A DNA stretch of 64,000 nucleotides from the NCBI GenBank assembly GCA_041398845.1, contig JAWKTZ010000019.1, positions 1 through 64,000 of the forward strand, in the 5' to 3' direction. The DNA is from Fuerstiella sp041398845 (GTDB lineage: Bacteria; Planctomycetota; Planctomycetia; Planctomycetales; Planctomycetaceae). This document shows positions 1-7,858 of this stretch, piece by piece. The stretch's first letter is position 1, and the number at the start of each line of letters is the position of its first letter. The notes under the pieces were generated by a model. The model saw nothing but the letters and a program-made list of their open reading frames with translations. It made no database searches and had not been told where the DNA came from. The position numbers were made by a program, and so were the translations under genes.

Positions 1-2032
1 AGAACACACCACTTGAATCGGCTTGACCAGATTGCGTGCCGTTGCCACCCCACACAACTACAGCAGCGGTGCCCTGGATGGCAACCGTGGGATCCTTTTG
101 GTCATTGCCAGTCGTCTGGGCGATCTGTGTTTCACTACCAATAGCATTACCGGAAGCATCGTATTGTTGCGCATAAACTCCGTACCCTGCGCCATCGTGA
201 CCTGACGAATCGTGCCACGTAATCACAAAGTCTCCGCCGTCGTTGACTGAGACATTCGGAGAACCCTGGTCACCTTGATTCCACGTATTGACCTGGAATT
301 CATTGCCGAGCGCCGTGCCAGTGGAGTTGAACTGCCGAGCCCAGATCCCGTATTGATTGCCATCGTCACTCATCCAAGTGGCCACAAAGTTGCCGGAGGC
401 ATCGTTGTCGATGTTACCGTACCACTGGCTGTTCAGTGATGTCTGAGCCAGTTGAATTTCGCCACCGACCTTTGCTCCAGCCGACGTGAAACGCTGCGCA
501 TACATGCCATAGAGGCTGCCGTCCTGGGCATTGCTCATCCAACTGATAACAAATGTCCCGTCATCGTTGACCGCTACATCCGGATGATTCTGGATGTCGG
601 CTGTTGTGGTGTTGGCAACGGTATTACCGCCCTGAGCTACACCGGCCGCGTTATAGCGCTGGAAGTAGATATCGCCGCTGTTGGTGGCGGCTCGCTGCCA
701 CGTGACGACAAATGATCCATCTGCTGCAAAATCCACGGCATGAGCGTCTTCGGTGCCGGATCCCTGGCTGACCAGAGTCTCGCCGGTCAAAGCCGTACCG
801 TCGATCGTAAACAACCGCATGTAGGTTTCATACGTGCCCGAGCGGTTATCGCTCCACGTCACTGCGAAGTTGCCGTTGTCAGCCATCGCCACGTTCGACC
901 AGTCCTGATTGCTGGTATTCGCGGCATGCACGCGAAATTCGGATACCCGAACGCTTCCATCAGCGTTGTAAACCTTCGCGTACGTATCGGCGTTGCCACT
1001 ACGCCGGTCTTCCCAGACAACGACGTAATTTCCGGAATTGTCCATCGCGACGTTGCCGCCGCCATAGGCGGTTGTTAGTTGGTTCTCAGGCGTTGACGTA
1101 TTGACCAGGGTCTCGCCACCGGCGACTGTCAGATTCAGCAAAGCATTCCAACCGGCCTGAAAGTCCGTGGTGAAGACAACCGAAGTTTCCAGAGCACCAG
1201 TGACGTACTCCAGGTCCCAGTCACCGCCCAGATCTTCATGGCCGGTCAGGTCATCACTGGCGGCGACGTCGGTTGCGGTGAGTTCACTGAGCTGGCTCAG
1301 CAGTTGCCGGCCGTCCTCCGAAGCCGCGACGTTACAGCCATAGATCAGAATGTCGGCCGTGTCCGACATTGAATACTGCCACGCACTGATGGCGTTGCGG
1401 TACGTGTCGAGGTTTTCCAGCGACAGCGTTGTCGACCCCAGTCGCACCTGTCCATCGGTGCCGTGGGACACGATGTGTACTCCATCGATTCCGTTGTATT
1501 GCAGCAGCGCGGAAGTAATCTGAGCGATCCCGTCCTTGGAGGAATCCAGGACAACGATCTCCAGCGTACGAGAGGAGTTGAGCGTTTCTTCAGACTTCAG
1601 ATCGGCGATCATCCGATCGATGTTGTCAACACGGGAATCAATAATGACCAGTTCCAGCGACTGCACCGACTGGTTGAGTTCTGCGAGGACAGCGGTCTCG
1701 AGGGATGCGGCAACGGAGTCATTGGCTGCATCAGAATCTGTCTCTGCGGCCAGTTCCGCCAACTCACTGACGGGCAGAATGGAATCGGCGACGACATCCA
1801 GCCACTGCTGTTCTGTCAGCGCAATCGCATTTTCGGGGACGACGGTACCGGTGCCGTCCGGAGCTTCCGCGACAGCGGCCGCTGGCGAGGCACTCATGAG
1901 AACACGCTCTTCCAGTTGAGTCACCCGCAGCGCAGCCGGACTCGTGTCTTCGGGTCTCAGCGCACGACGCGATTCGTATAAGCTCTGTTCGAGCAGCCAC
2001 TGAGTTTGTCTGATGAATGTCCGGAATGGCAT
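1..2032 (-). CDS. DUF4347-domain giant surface protein, 5' part (C-terminus beyond left edge)
   Basis: An open minus-strand frame runs from an ATG at 2032 to the window edge without a stop, about 677 residues seen. The N-terminus is MPFRTFIRQTQWLLEQSL, then an LEPR-XLL-like motif LEERVLMSA near residues 40-48, as in many planctomycete secreted giants. Residues about 125-294 form a DUF4347 domain (LELVIIDSR, GVHIVSHGTDGQV, DILIYGCNVAASEDG, DLTGHEDLGGDWDLE). After that come at least six degenerate repeats of about 50 residues with the pattern GNFVVTW..D..SG..Y..YAQ.Y...G, resembling beta-propeller or FG-GAP-like blades. It is presumably exported and surface-attached; the ligand is unknown. The frame stays open upstream of 2032 but has no other ATG, so the start is fairly secure. 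A second DUF4347 protein lies at 17730-22451. Confidence 0.85.
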   Translation of the reverse strand, partial: MPFRTFIRQTQWLLEQSLYESRRALRPEDTSPAALRVTQLEERVLMSASPAAAVAEAPDGTGTVVPENAIALTEQQWLDVVADSILPVSELAELAAETDSDAANDSVAASLETAVLAELNQSVQSLELVIIDSRVDNIDRMIADLKSEETLNSSRTLEIVVLDSSKDGIAQITSALLQYNGIDGVHIVSHGTDGQVRLGSTTLSLENLDTYRNAISAWQYSMSDTADILIYGCNVAASEDGRQLLSQLSELTATDVAASDDLTGHEDLGGDWDLEYVTGALETSVVFTTDFQAGWNALLNLTVAGGETLVNTSTPENQLTTAYGGGNVAMDNSGNYVVVWEDRRSGNADTYAKVYNADGSVRVSEFRVHAANTSNQDWSNVAMADNGNFAVTWSDNRSGTYETYMRLFTIDGTALTGETLVSQGSGTEDAHAVDFAADGSFVVTWQRAATNSGDIYFQRYNAAGVAQGGNTVANTTTADIQNHPDVAVNDDGTFVISWMSNAQDGSLYGMYAQRFTSAGAKVGGEIQLAQTSLNSQWYGNIDNDASGNFVATWMSDDGNQYGIWARQFNSTGTALGNEFQVNTWNQGDQGSPNVSVNDGGDFVITWHDSSGHDGAGYGVYAQQYDASGNAIGSETQIAQTTGNDQKDPTVAIQGTAAVVVWGGNGTQSGQADSSGVF

Positions 2033-2324
2033 ATGTCTTCGTCTCAGATTGTCCGACGCTGCCAACACCTGTCGGCCGTCCACTGCGCAGAGCGCAGACG
2101 GTGGCGCAATTTGCCCGCCGCTAAAACCTACAAGGTGTTCGTCGGGTTGGAGCGAACGGGAACGCCGGGAAAGGTGCGTAGAGGAAAACCACCAGTCAAA
2201 CTTTGCCGATTGTTTCGATCAGGCAGTTCTTCAGGACGGCAGGTCTGTAGACAAATGGTGGTGTTTCGGTGATCCTTTATGGCGTCCCGTGTTTATCCGT
2301 TTCGTCCCGGAAGGTGGTCCCGCA

Positions 2325-3923
2325 GTGCGATCTTTACAGCTCATCATGGCGTGCCTGGTGCTGTCTTTGACGGCCCGAGGACAGCAACCGGCGACGGACG
2401 TCAGAGTCGATGTCTCATCCACGGCCGCCGCCATCGACGACCTGTTCATGGCGACATGGAAGACGGAAAATGTGGTGGCTGCCGCACCGGCATCGGACGC
2501 TGAGTTCCTGAGGCGACTGCATCTGGATCTTGGGGGCCGCATTCCGGCAATTTCGGATGTCCGCGATTTTCTGGCGGATACAGATCCGGAAAAACGTCAG
2601 CAGGCAGTCGACAGACTTTTGGACAGTCCGGCCTTTGTGCGGCACTTCACGATCGTCTGGAGAAACGCTCTGATTCCGCAGGCCAACAGCGAGCCGCAGT
2701 TGCGGTCATTGATTCCGGGTTTTGAGGCCTGGCTCTGGCAACATCTCAGCACCAATCGACCGTACGACCAGATCGTGCGTGACATGATCACGACGGAGCT
2801 GAATCCAACGAACGCTGCGGCACTGGCGTCCACGACCAGTCCGGACGCCTTCTTTGTGGCTCGCGAACTAAAGCCTGAAAACCTTGCCACCGGGACGGCT
2901 CGAGCGTTTCTGGGAGTTCGTCTGGACTGTGCTCAATGCCACGATCATCCGTTTGACAAATGGAAGCAGTCGCAGTTCTGGAACCTGGCCGCTTTTTATT
3001 CCGGGTTCGCTCGCCCCGACACTGACGACGACAATCCCGCCATGGCCATGACGATGGTCGAAAACACGGCGACGCGATCGATCCGGATTCCAGGTTCGGA
3101 CACATTGGTTCCGGCACGCTTTCTGAACGGCGATGAGCCGGACTGGGTCGGCACCAACCAGACGCCGCGCGCGGCACTCGCCGAATGGCTTGTGAACGAA
3201 CAGAATCCGTGGTTTGCCAGGATGGCGGTCAACCGAATGTGGGAGCAGTTCTTTGGCCGGGGTCTGGTTGATCCTGTGGACGACTTTTCGGATAACAACC
3301 CGCCGTCTCACCCGGACGTGCTGCAGATTCTGGCACAGGCATTCGTCAGCAGCGGGTACGATCTGCAGCACGTGATTCGCATCATCACGGCGACGCGAGT
3401 GTATCAGTTGTCGAGTGCTCAAAGTCATCCGTCGCAGACGGAACCGCAACACTTCGCGCGATCTGTGTTGCGAGGCCTCACACCGGAACAGTTTTTTGAC
3501 AGCCTGGCCGAAGCCGTTGGGTTCTATCAGCCGTACCGCAGTGACAATCCGTTTGTGATCGAGACCGATTCTCCGCGAGCTCGCTTTCTGGAGCTGTTTC
3601 GGGACAGTTCCGAATCTGGTCTGGAAGCGGAAACGACAATTCTACAGGCTCTGGCAATGATGAATGGTGAATTCATCGGCACGGCAACCAGTCCGGACGA
3701 TAGCCAGACTCTTCGAGCCATCACGGAATTTCCCGGTATGACAGACGACGAACGTCTGGAGACGGTGTTTCTGGCTACGGTCAGTCGACCACCGACAGAC
3801 AAGGAAAGGGAAAAACTGACGGAATACCTCAAGTCCGGAAGTCCCGACAGTACTCCGGGATCTGCTCTGTCGGACATTTTCTGGGCCTTGCTGAACAGCA
3901 GTGAGTTTCTGTTGAATCATTGA
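2325..3923 (+). CDS. DUF1549/DUF1553 domain protein, secreted
   Basis: A 532-residue planctomycete-type protein. Residues 1-20 (VRSLQLIMACLVLSLTARGQ) look like a signal peptide. The DUF1549 part contains LRRLHLDLGGRIPAISDVRDFL and the typical CAQCHDHPFDKW motif, a single CXXCH that could bind heme c. The DUF1553 part follows (NPWFARMAVNRMWEQFFGRGLVDPVDDF, then SHPDVLQILAQAFVSSGYDLQHVIRII). The family is abundant in planctomycetes and its function is unproven. I prefer the GTG at 2325 because GGAAGG lies 10 bases upstream and a signal peptide begins there; ATG 2346 is the alternative, and the frame is open back to 2013 but that part does not look coding. The protein is shorter than most family members, and the usual DUF1501 partner is not adjacent: an SGNH hydrolase follows instead. 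Confidence 0.88.
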   Translation: MRSLQLIMACLVLSLTARGQQPATDVRVDVSSTAAAIDDLFMATWKTENVVAAAPASDAEFLRRLHLDLGGRIPAISDVRDFLADTDPEKRQQAVDRLLDSPAFVRHFTIVWRNALIPQANSEPQLRSLIPGFEAWLWQHLSTNRPYDQIVRDMITTELNPTNAAALASTTSPDAFFVARELKPENLATGTARAFLGVRLDCAQCHDHPFDKWKQSQFWNLAAFYSGFARPDTDDDNPAMAMTMVENTATRSIRIPGSDTLVPARFLNGDEPDWVGTNQTPRAALAEWLVNEQNPWFARMAVNRMWEQFFGRGLVDPVDDFSDNNPPSHPDVLQILAQAFVSSGYDLQHVIRIITATRVYQLSSAQSHPSQTEPQHFARSVLRGLTPEQFFDSLAEAVGFYQPYRSDNPFVIETDSPRARFLELFRDSSESGLEAETTILQALAMMNGEFIGTATSPDDSQTLRAITEFPGMTDDERLETVFLATVSRPPTDKEREKLTEYLKSGSPDSTPGSALSDIFWALLNSSEFLLNH

Positions 3924-4013
3924 TGAATCAAGCCACGCTGTGGCCTGGTCTGTCCACCACGTTCAATGAAACGACGTCTTCCCAAGTTATTTGACGATCA
4001 GAGAGACTGCCCA

Positions 4014-5120
4014 ATGCGATTTGCCTCACTTTTCATTCTCGTGGTTCTGACGTCGGTATCAACCGGTTCCGCTCAGGACAAAAACCCGTTGCAGCTCACG
4101 TTACCGCCTGTGATCTATGCGGTGCCTGACGTCGAATTGGGATTATACTTCGACAACATCGTACTGACCCGGACTCCGGAAGCTTATCGGTTCGAAGTGC
4201 AGTGCGATCTGGGCACGACGGAATCACGGCGCTGGGTTGTCATTCCCAGGGCGAGCGATGTGGGAACAACTCCATTGACAGTCCGGGTGACGGGGGTGGA
4301 CGGCACATTGCTGGGAGAAGCTCAAAGTGAGTTGAAGGTCATCCATAAGAATGCCGGTGATGGTCAAAAGCTGCGGCTGTTGATCGTGGGGGACAGTCTG
4401 ACCAACGCCAGTCAGTACCCGAATGAGATCGCTCGATTGTTCAGTCAGCCGGGAAACCCGGAGCTGACGATGCTGGGAACTCACCGACCTGCATCGGTCG
4501 CACCAGGTGTCGCTCATGAAGGTTATGGAGGCTGGACGTGGGCAAGGTTTGCGAGTCATTACGAGGCGAATCCGGATCCGGCCGCCCGCAGGTTCAGCAG
4601 TCCGTTTGTGTTTCTGAATTCAGATCAGCAACCGGAACTGAATGTGAGTCGCTATGTTGCTGATCATTGCGGGGGTCAGCCACCGGACTACGTGGTCTTT
4701 CTGCTGGGAATCAATGACTGTTTCCACGTGTCTCCGGATGACTCGACGGCGATCGACGCGAAGATCGACGAAGTCTTTCAGCACGCAGAAACTCTGCTGG
4801 CCGATTTTCGCAAGGCCGCACCGGAAGCTCACTTCGGGATCTGCGTCACGCCCGCTGCAAACTCACGGCAGGAAGCGTTTCAGGCAAATTACAAAGACAA
4901 GTACACCCGCTGGGGGTGGAAGCGCATTCAGCATCGTCTGGTGCAGCGGCAACTGTCGCATTTCGCAGACAGTGATTCCCGTCAACTGTCATTGATTCCC
5001 ACTCAGATCAACATCGATCCGACCGACGGGTATCCCGAAAACAATGGAGTCCATCCGAACAAAAGCGGCTACCAGCAGATTGGCACCAGCATCTATGCAT
5101 GGTTAAAATCGCGGCTGTGA
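4014..5120 (+). CDS. secreted SGNH/GDSL-type hydrolase
   Basis: A 368-residue protein with a signal peptide MRFASLFILVVLTSVSTGSAQ, so probably periplasmic. SGNH blocks are visible: LLIVGDSLTNAS (nucleophile Ser, block I), GYGGWTWARF (block II Gly), VVFLLGINDCF (GxND, block III) and GVHPNKSGYQQIG (block V His). The first 110 residues are a beta-rich accessory region. Such enzymes deacylate carbohydrates or hydrolyse esters; the substrate is not readable here. An upstream in-frame ATG at 3966 would add 16 charged residues before the signal peptide, so ATG 4014 is preferred. The 3' end overlaps the open frame of the next gene, but that gene's likely start (5153) lies 32 bases downstream. Confidence 0.85.
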   Translation: MRFASLFILVVLTSVSTGSAQDKNPLQLTLPPVIYAVPDVELGLYFDNIVLTRTPEAYRFEVQCDLGTTESRRWVVIPRASDVGTTPLTVRVTGVDGTLLGEAQSELKVIHKNAGDGQKLRLLIVGDSLTNASQYPNEIARLFSQPGNPELTMLGTHRPASVAPGVAHEGYGGWTWARFASHYEANPDPAARRFSSPFVFLNSDQQPELNVSRYVADHCGGQPPDYVVFLLGINDCFHVSPDDSTAIDAKIDEVFQHAETLLADFRKAAPEAHFGICVTPAANSRQEAFQANYKDKYTRWGWKRIQHRLVQRQLSHFADSDSRQLSLIPTQINIDPTDGYPENNGVHPNKSGYQQIGTSIYAWLKSRL

Positions 5121-5152
5121 CTGAACGTGACCAGACAAATACGGAAAGACTC

Positions 5153-6106
5153 ATGGGGAAAGATCATCAATTGACTCGTCGCAATCTTCTGGCCACATCG
5201 GTAGCTGCTGCAGGAGCTTCCATGCTGTCAACATCTCATGCTGCACCGTCCACGTTCGGCGCTGACGACGCGCCGTGGATTGACGCTCATTCGCACATCT
5301 GGACTCCCGACACCAGCGTCTTCAGACTGGCACCCGGTATGACGGTTGACGATCTTCAACCGAAAAGTTTCACCGACGACGAACTGATGGCGATTGCCGG
5401 ACCGGAAGGCGTGGGTCGAGTCGTTCTGATTCAACATACTCCGTTTCACGGCTTCGATAATTCCTATCTGATCGATGCCTGGAAGCGGCATCCGGATCGG
5501 TTTCGAGTTGTCGGAATGGTGGACGATCTGCGTCCCAAAGCGGGCGTCGCCATGAAGCAGTTCCTGAAGCAGGGTGTCACAGGATTCCGCATTCTGCCGC
5601 GCAAAGGCATCGCGGCATGGCTGGAAACAGACGGCATGACCGACATGTGGAAGACCGCTGCAGAAACTCGACAAAGCATGTGTTGTCTGATCAACCCCGA
5701 GAATCTGCCGGAAGTCGACGCCGCGTGCCGACGGCATCCCGGAACACCCGTCGTCATTGATCACTTCGCTCGCATCGGCATCGACGGGACCGTCCACGAT
5801 AAGGACCTGACCGCGTTGTGTGCTCTGGCAAAACACCCCGAAGTGAAGGTCAAGATCTCGGCGTATTATGCTTTGGGAGCCAAACAGCCGCCTCACCATG
5901 AACTCATCCCGATGATCAAACGGCTGTATGAAACGTTCGGAGCCAACCGGCTGATGTGGGCCAGCGACTGTCCGTATCAACTGGACGGACAGAACAACTA
6001 TTCCGCATCCATTGGCTTGATTCGCGACGTCATCGACTTTGTCAGTGATGAGGAACGCAGGCAATTGCTGCGAACGACGGCGGAACAGACATTCTTCTTT
6101 GTGTAG
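5153..6106 (+). CDS. Tat-exported amidohydrolase (Amidohydro_2 family)
   Basis: A 317-residue metal-dependent hydrolase of the TIM-barrel amidohydrolase superfamily. The N-terminus has a Tat-like signal (LTRRNLLATSVAAAGASML). Metal-site elements are WIDAHSHIW (HxH, strand 1), VVIDHFARIG (His) and LMWASDCPYQ (Asp, strand 8). PF04909 members include decarboxylases and lactonases; the exact substrate is unknown. Start chosen at ATG 5153, preceded by GGAAAG, because an upstream ATG at 5099 would put charged residues before the twin-arginine motif. It probably forms a transcription unit with the SGNH hydrolase. Confidence 0.87.
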   Translation: MGKDHQLTRRNLLATSVAAAGASMLSTSHAAPSTFGADDAPWIDAHSHIWTPDTSVFRLAPGMTVDDLQPKSFTDDELMAIAGPEGVGRVVLIQHTPFHGFDNSYLIDAWKRHPDRFRVVGMVDDLRPKAGVAMKQFLKQGVTGFRILPRKGIAAWLETDGMTDMWKTAAETRQSMCCLINPENLPEVDAACRRHPGTPVVIDHFARIGIDGTVHDKDLTALCALAKHPEVKVKISAYYALGAKQPPHHELIPMIKRLYETFGANRLMWASDCPYQLDGQNNYSASIGLIRDVIDFVSDEERRQLLRTTAEQTFFFV

Positions 6107-6162
6107 TCGAAAAACAAAGTGGACTGACCAACGCCGTAAAGAGTTTTATTTCGTTTAACCCG

Positions 6163-6178
6163 TGGCCGAGAGAGGCCA
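6163..6178. terminator. possible hairpin between convergent genes
   Basis: A short stem-loop (TGGCC, loop GAGAGA, GGCCA) lies between the convergent amidohydrolase and small membrane protein genes. There is no long T run, so a terminator role is only inferred. The 13 bases just before it (TTCGTTTAACCCG) recur at 39690-39702. Confidence 0.3.
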
Positions 6179-6240
6179 GGTCGTACGAGCCGTGTCTTAC
6201 GGACGAAAGAGTCTCCGAATCAGCATGTGATCAGCGTCCA

Positions 6241-6735
6241 TCAGCGGTCTGCAATGCGTGCCGGAATCGTCGTCCACAGCAGACCCACTGCCACGATTCC
6301 AAGCGGAATCCACCACCATGCCGGGCCGAAAACGACGGTGGCGTTGATCATCATGAACACGGCGACGGCATGAAGTGCAACAGACGGTTTGTCTGCCGGT
6401 TTTGTCCACAGGCGAATAACATCGATTCCCCACCATGTCAGAAACAGATAGTTGATATACAGACCGCCGGCCCAGTGCAGGCCGACAACGCGTTCGGTCA
6501 TTTCGGCTGTGTGCTGCAGCGCGGCCGAGTGATCCCAGTGATGCTGAAAATGGAACGCGCAGATCACGTGAATCACACACATCAACCATGCCGCCGACCA
6601 GGTGTTTCGGTAAATGCCATCGGAACGACGGTCTGACTGTCGATTCTGCAGAAAACGGAACAGCGCGACCACGTACAGTGCGACGCTGATTCGCACCGTC
6701 CAGAGAATCAAACTGCGTCCGGGTTCAGTATCCAT
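6241..6735 (-). CDS. four-helix integral membrane protein, function unknown
   Basis: A 164-residue protein with four predicted membrane segments (about residues 9-29, 46-66, 84-106, 119-155). It contains histidine-rich stretches (CVIHVICAFHFQHHWDH) and an aromatic-rich third helix (YINYLFLTWWGIDVIRLW). I do not recognise the family. Its ATG shares one base with the TGA of the MoxR gene (TGATG at 6733-6737), so the two are translationally coupled and it probably works with that ATPase at the membrane. Confidence 0.7.
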   Translation of the reverse strand: MDTEPGRSLILWTVRISVALYVVALFRFLQNRQSDRRSDGIYRNTWSAAWLMCVIHVICAFHFQHHWDHSAALQHTAEMTERVVGLHWAGGLYINYLFLTWWGIDVIRLWTKPADKPSVALHAVAVFMMINATVVFGPAWWWIPLGIVAVGLLWTTIPARIADR

Positions 6736-7721
6736 CAGCGTTGGTGAATCAGATCGTCAATCACATCGTCGGCGGCTATATGTTCTGCCTGGCCTTCGAA
6801 ATTCAGAATCATACGATGGCGCAGCACGGGCTTTGCTGCTCGGTTGATATCATCTTTGGCCACATGGAAACGACCGTCCAGAATTGCCAGAATTCGGGCA
6901 TAAAGAATCAGCCCCTGAGCGCCCCGCGGGCTGGCTCCGTAGCGCACAAACCGTCTGACCATGTCGCTCGCGGCGGGTTGATCGGGGTGCGTTCCCAGTA
7001 CCAGATCAATGGCGTGTCTCTGCACGATATCCGCGATCGGAATCTGTCGTGCCAGTTGGCGCAGTTCCAGAATGTGATCGCCGGTCATAACCGTCGATGC
7101 CTTTGGCTGTTCGTTGCCGGTGGTCCGGTTCAGAATGGCGGCGAGATCTTCGGCGGTGGGAAATCTGACCAGCAGTTTGATGAAGAATCGGTCCAGTTGA
7201 GCTTCCGGCAGCGGATACGTGCCTTCCATTTCCAGGGGATTCTGAGTCGCCAGGACCAGAAATGGTCTTGGCAACTGATAAGTGTGTCCGGCAACGGTCA
7301 CATGCCGTTCCGCCATCGCTTCGAGCAGCGCGGACTGCGTTTTGGGAGTCGCTCGATTGATTTCGTCGGCCAGAACAATGTTGGCAAAGATGGGACCGTT
7401 CTGAAATTCAAACCGGCGACCTCCCCCTTCATTCTCCACAACAACATTGGTGCCAACAACATCGGCCGGCATGAGGTCCGGGGTGAACTGCAGCCGTGAA
7501 AACTCGAGGTGCAGAACATCGGCCAGCGTCTGGACCAGCACCGTTTTGCCGAGACCGGGAACACCTTCGAGCAGAACATGACCGCCGGCAATCAGTGCGG
7601 CAAGGACTCCGTCCACAATGTCCTGCTGTCCGACAATAACGCGGCCGACTTCCTCCTGCAGCGTTTTGAAATCGCGGCAGAATGCAGTCAACTGGAGCTG
7701 CAGTTGTTCTGTTTCCGACAT
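6735..7721 (-). CDS. MoxR-family AAA+ ATPase
   Basis: A 328-residue AAA+ protein of the MoxR family, the usual length. Walker A is GVPGLGKT, Walker B is IVLADEIN, sensor 1 is LATQNP, followed by MEGTYPLPEAQLDRF and the C-terminal lid (RRFVRYGASPRGAQGLIL). MoxR proteins act as chaperones that remodel or insert metal into partners, often together with vWA proteins. The start at 7721 (MSETEQLQLQ) has GGGA seven bases upstream; a further ATG at 7808 would add 29 residues lacking family similarity. Its neighbours here are a membrane protein and a transglutaminase-like protein rather than the common DUF58/vWA genes. Confidence 0.93.
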   Translation of the reverse strand: MSETEQLQLQLTAFCRDFKTLQEEVGRVIVGQQDIVDGVLAALIAGGHVLLEGVPGLGKTVLVQTLADVLHLEFSRLQFTPDLMPADVVGTNVVVENEGGGRRFEFQNGPIFANIVLADEINRATPKTQSALLEAMAERHVTVAGHTYQLPRPFLVLATQNPLEMEGTYPLPEAQLDRFFIKLLVRFPTAEDLAAILNRTTGNEQPKASTVMTGDHILELRQLARQIPIADIVQRHAIDLVLGTHPDQPAASDMVRRFVRYGASPRGAQGLILYARILAILDGRFHVAKDDINRAAKPVLRHRMILNFEGQAEHIAADDVIDDLIHQR

Positions 7722-7858
7722 ATTGAGTTCCCGGGAATCTGACAAAGGCGGGAGTCTATCAACGTTGTCAGAGGCTGGGAAACCTGTCGGTGGGTCCGGA
7801 ACAGCCATTCATTCAACTTCCATCAAACTTCGTTCACCGAAGCTGCAAGAGCGGCACG

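Noticed and set aside
5228..6064. 278-codon open frame antisense to the amidohydrolase
   Set aside because: The amidohydrolase motifs on the plus strand are clear; the antisense frame has no family features.
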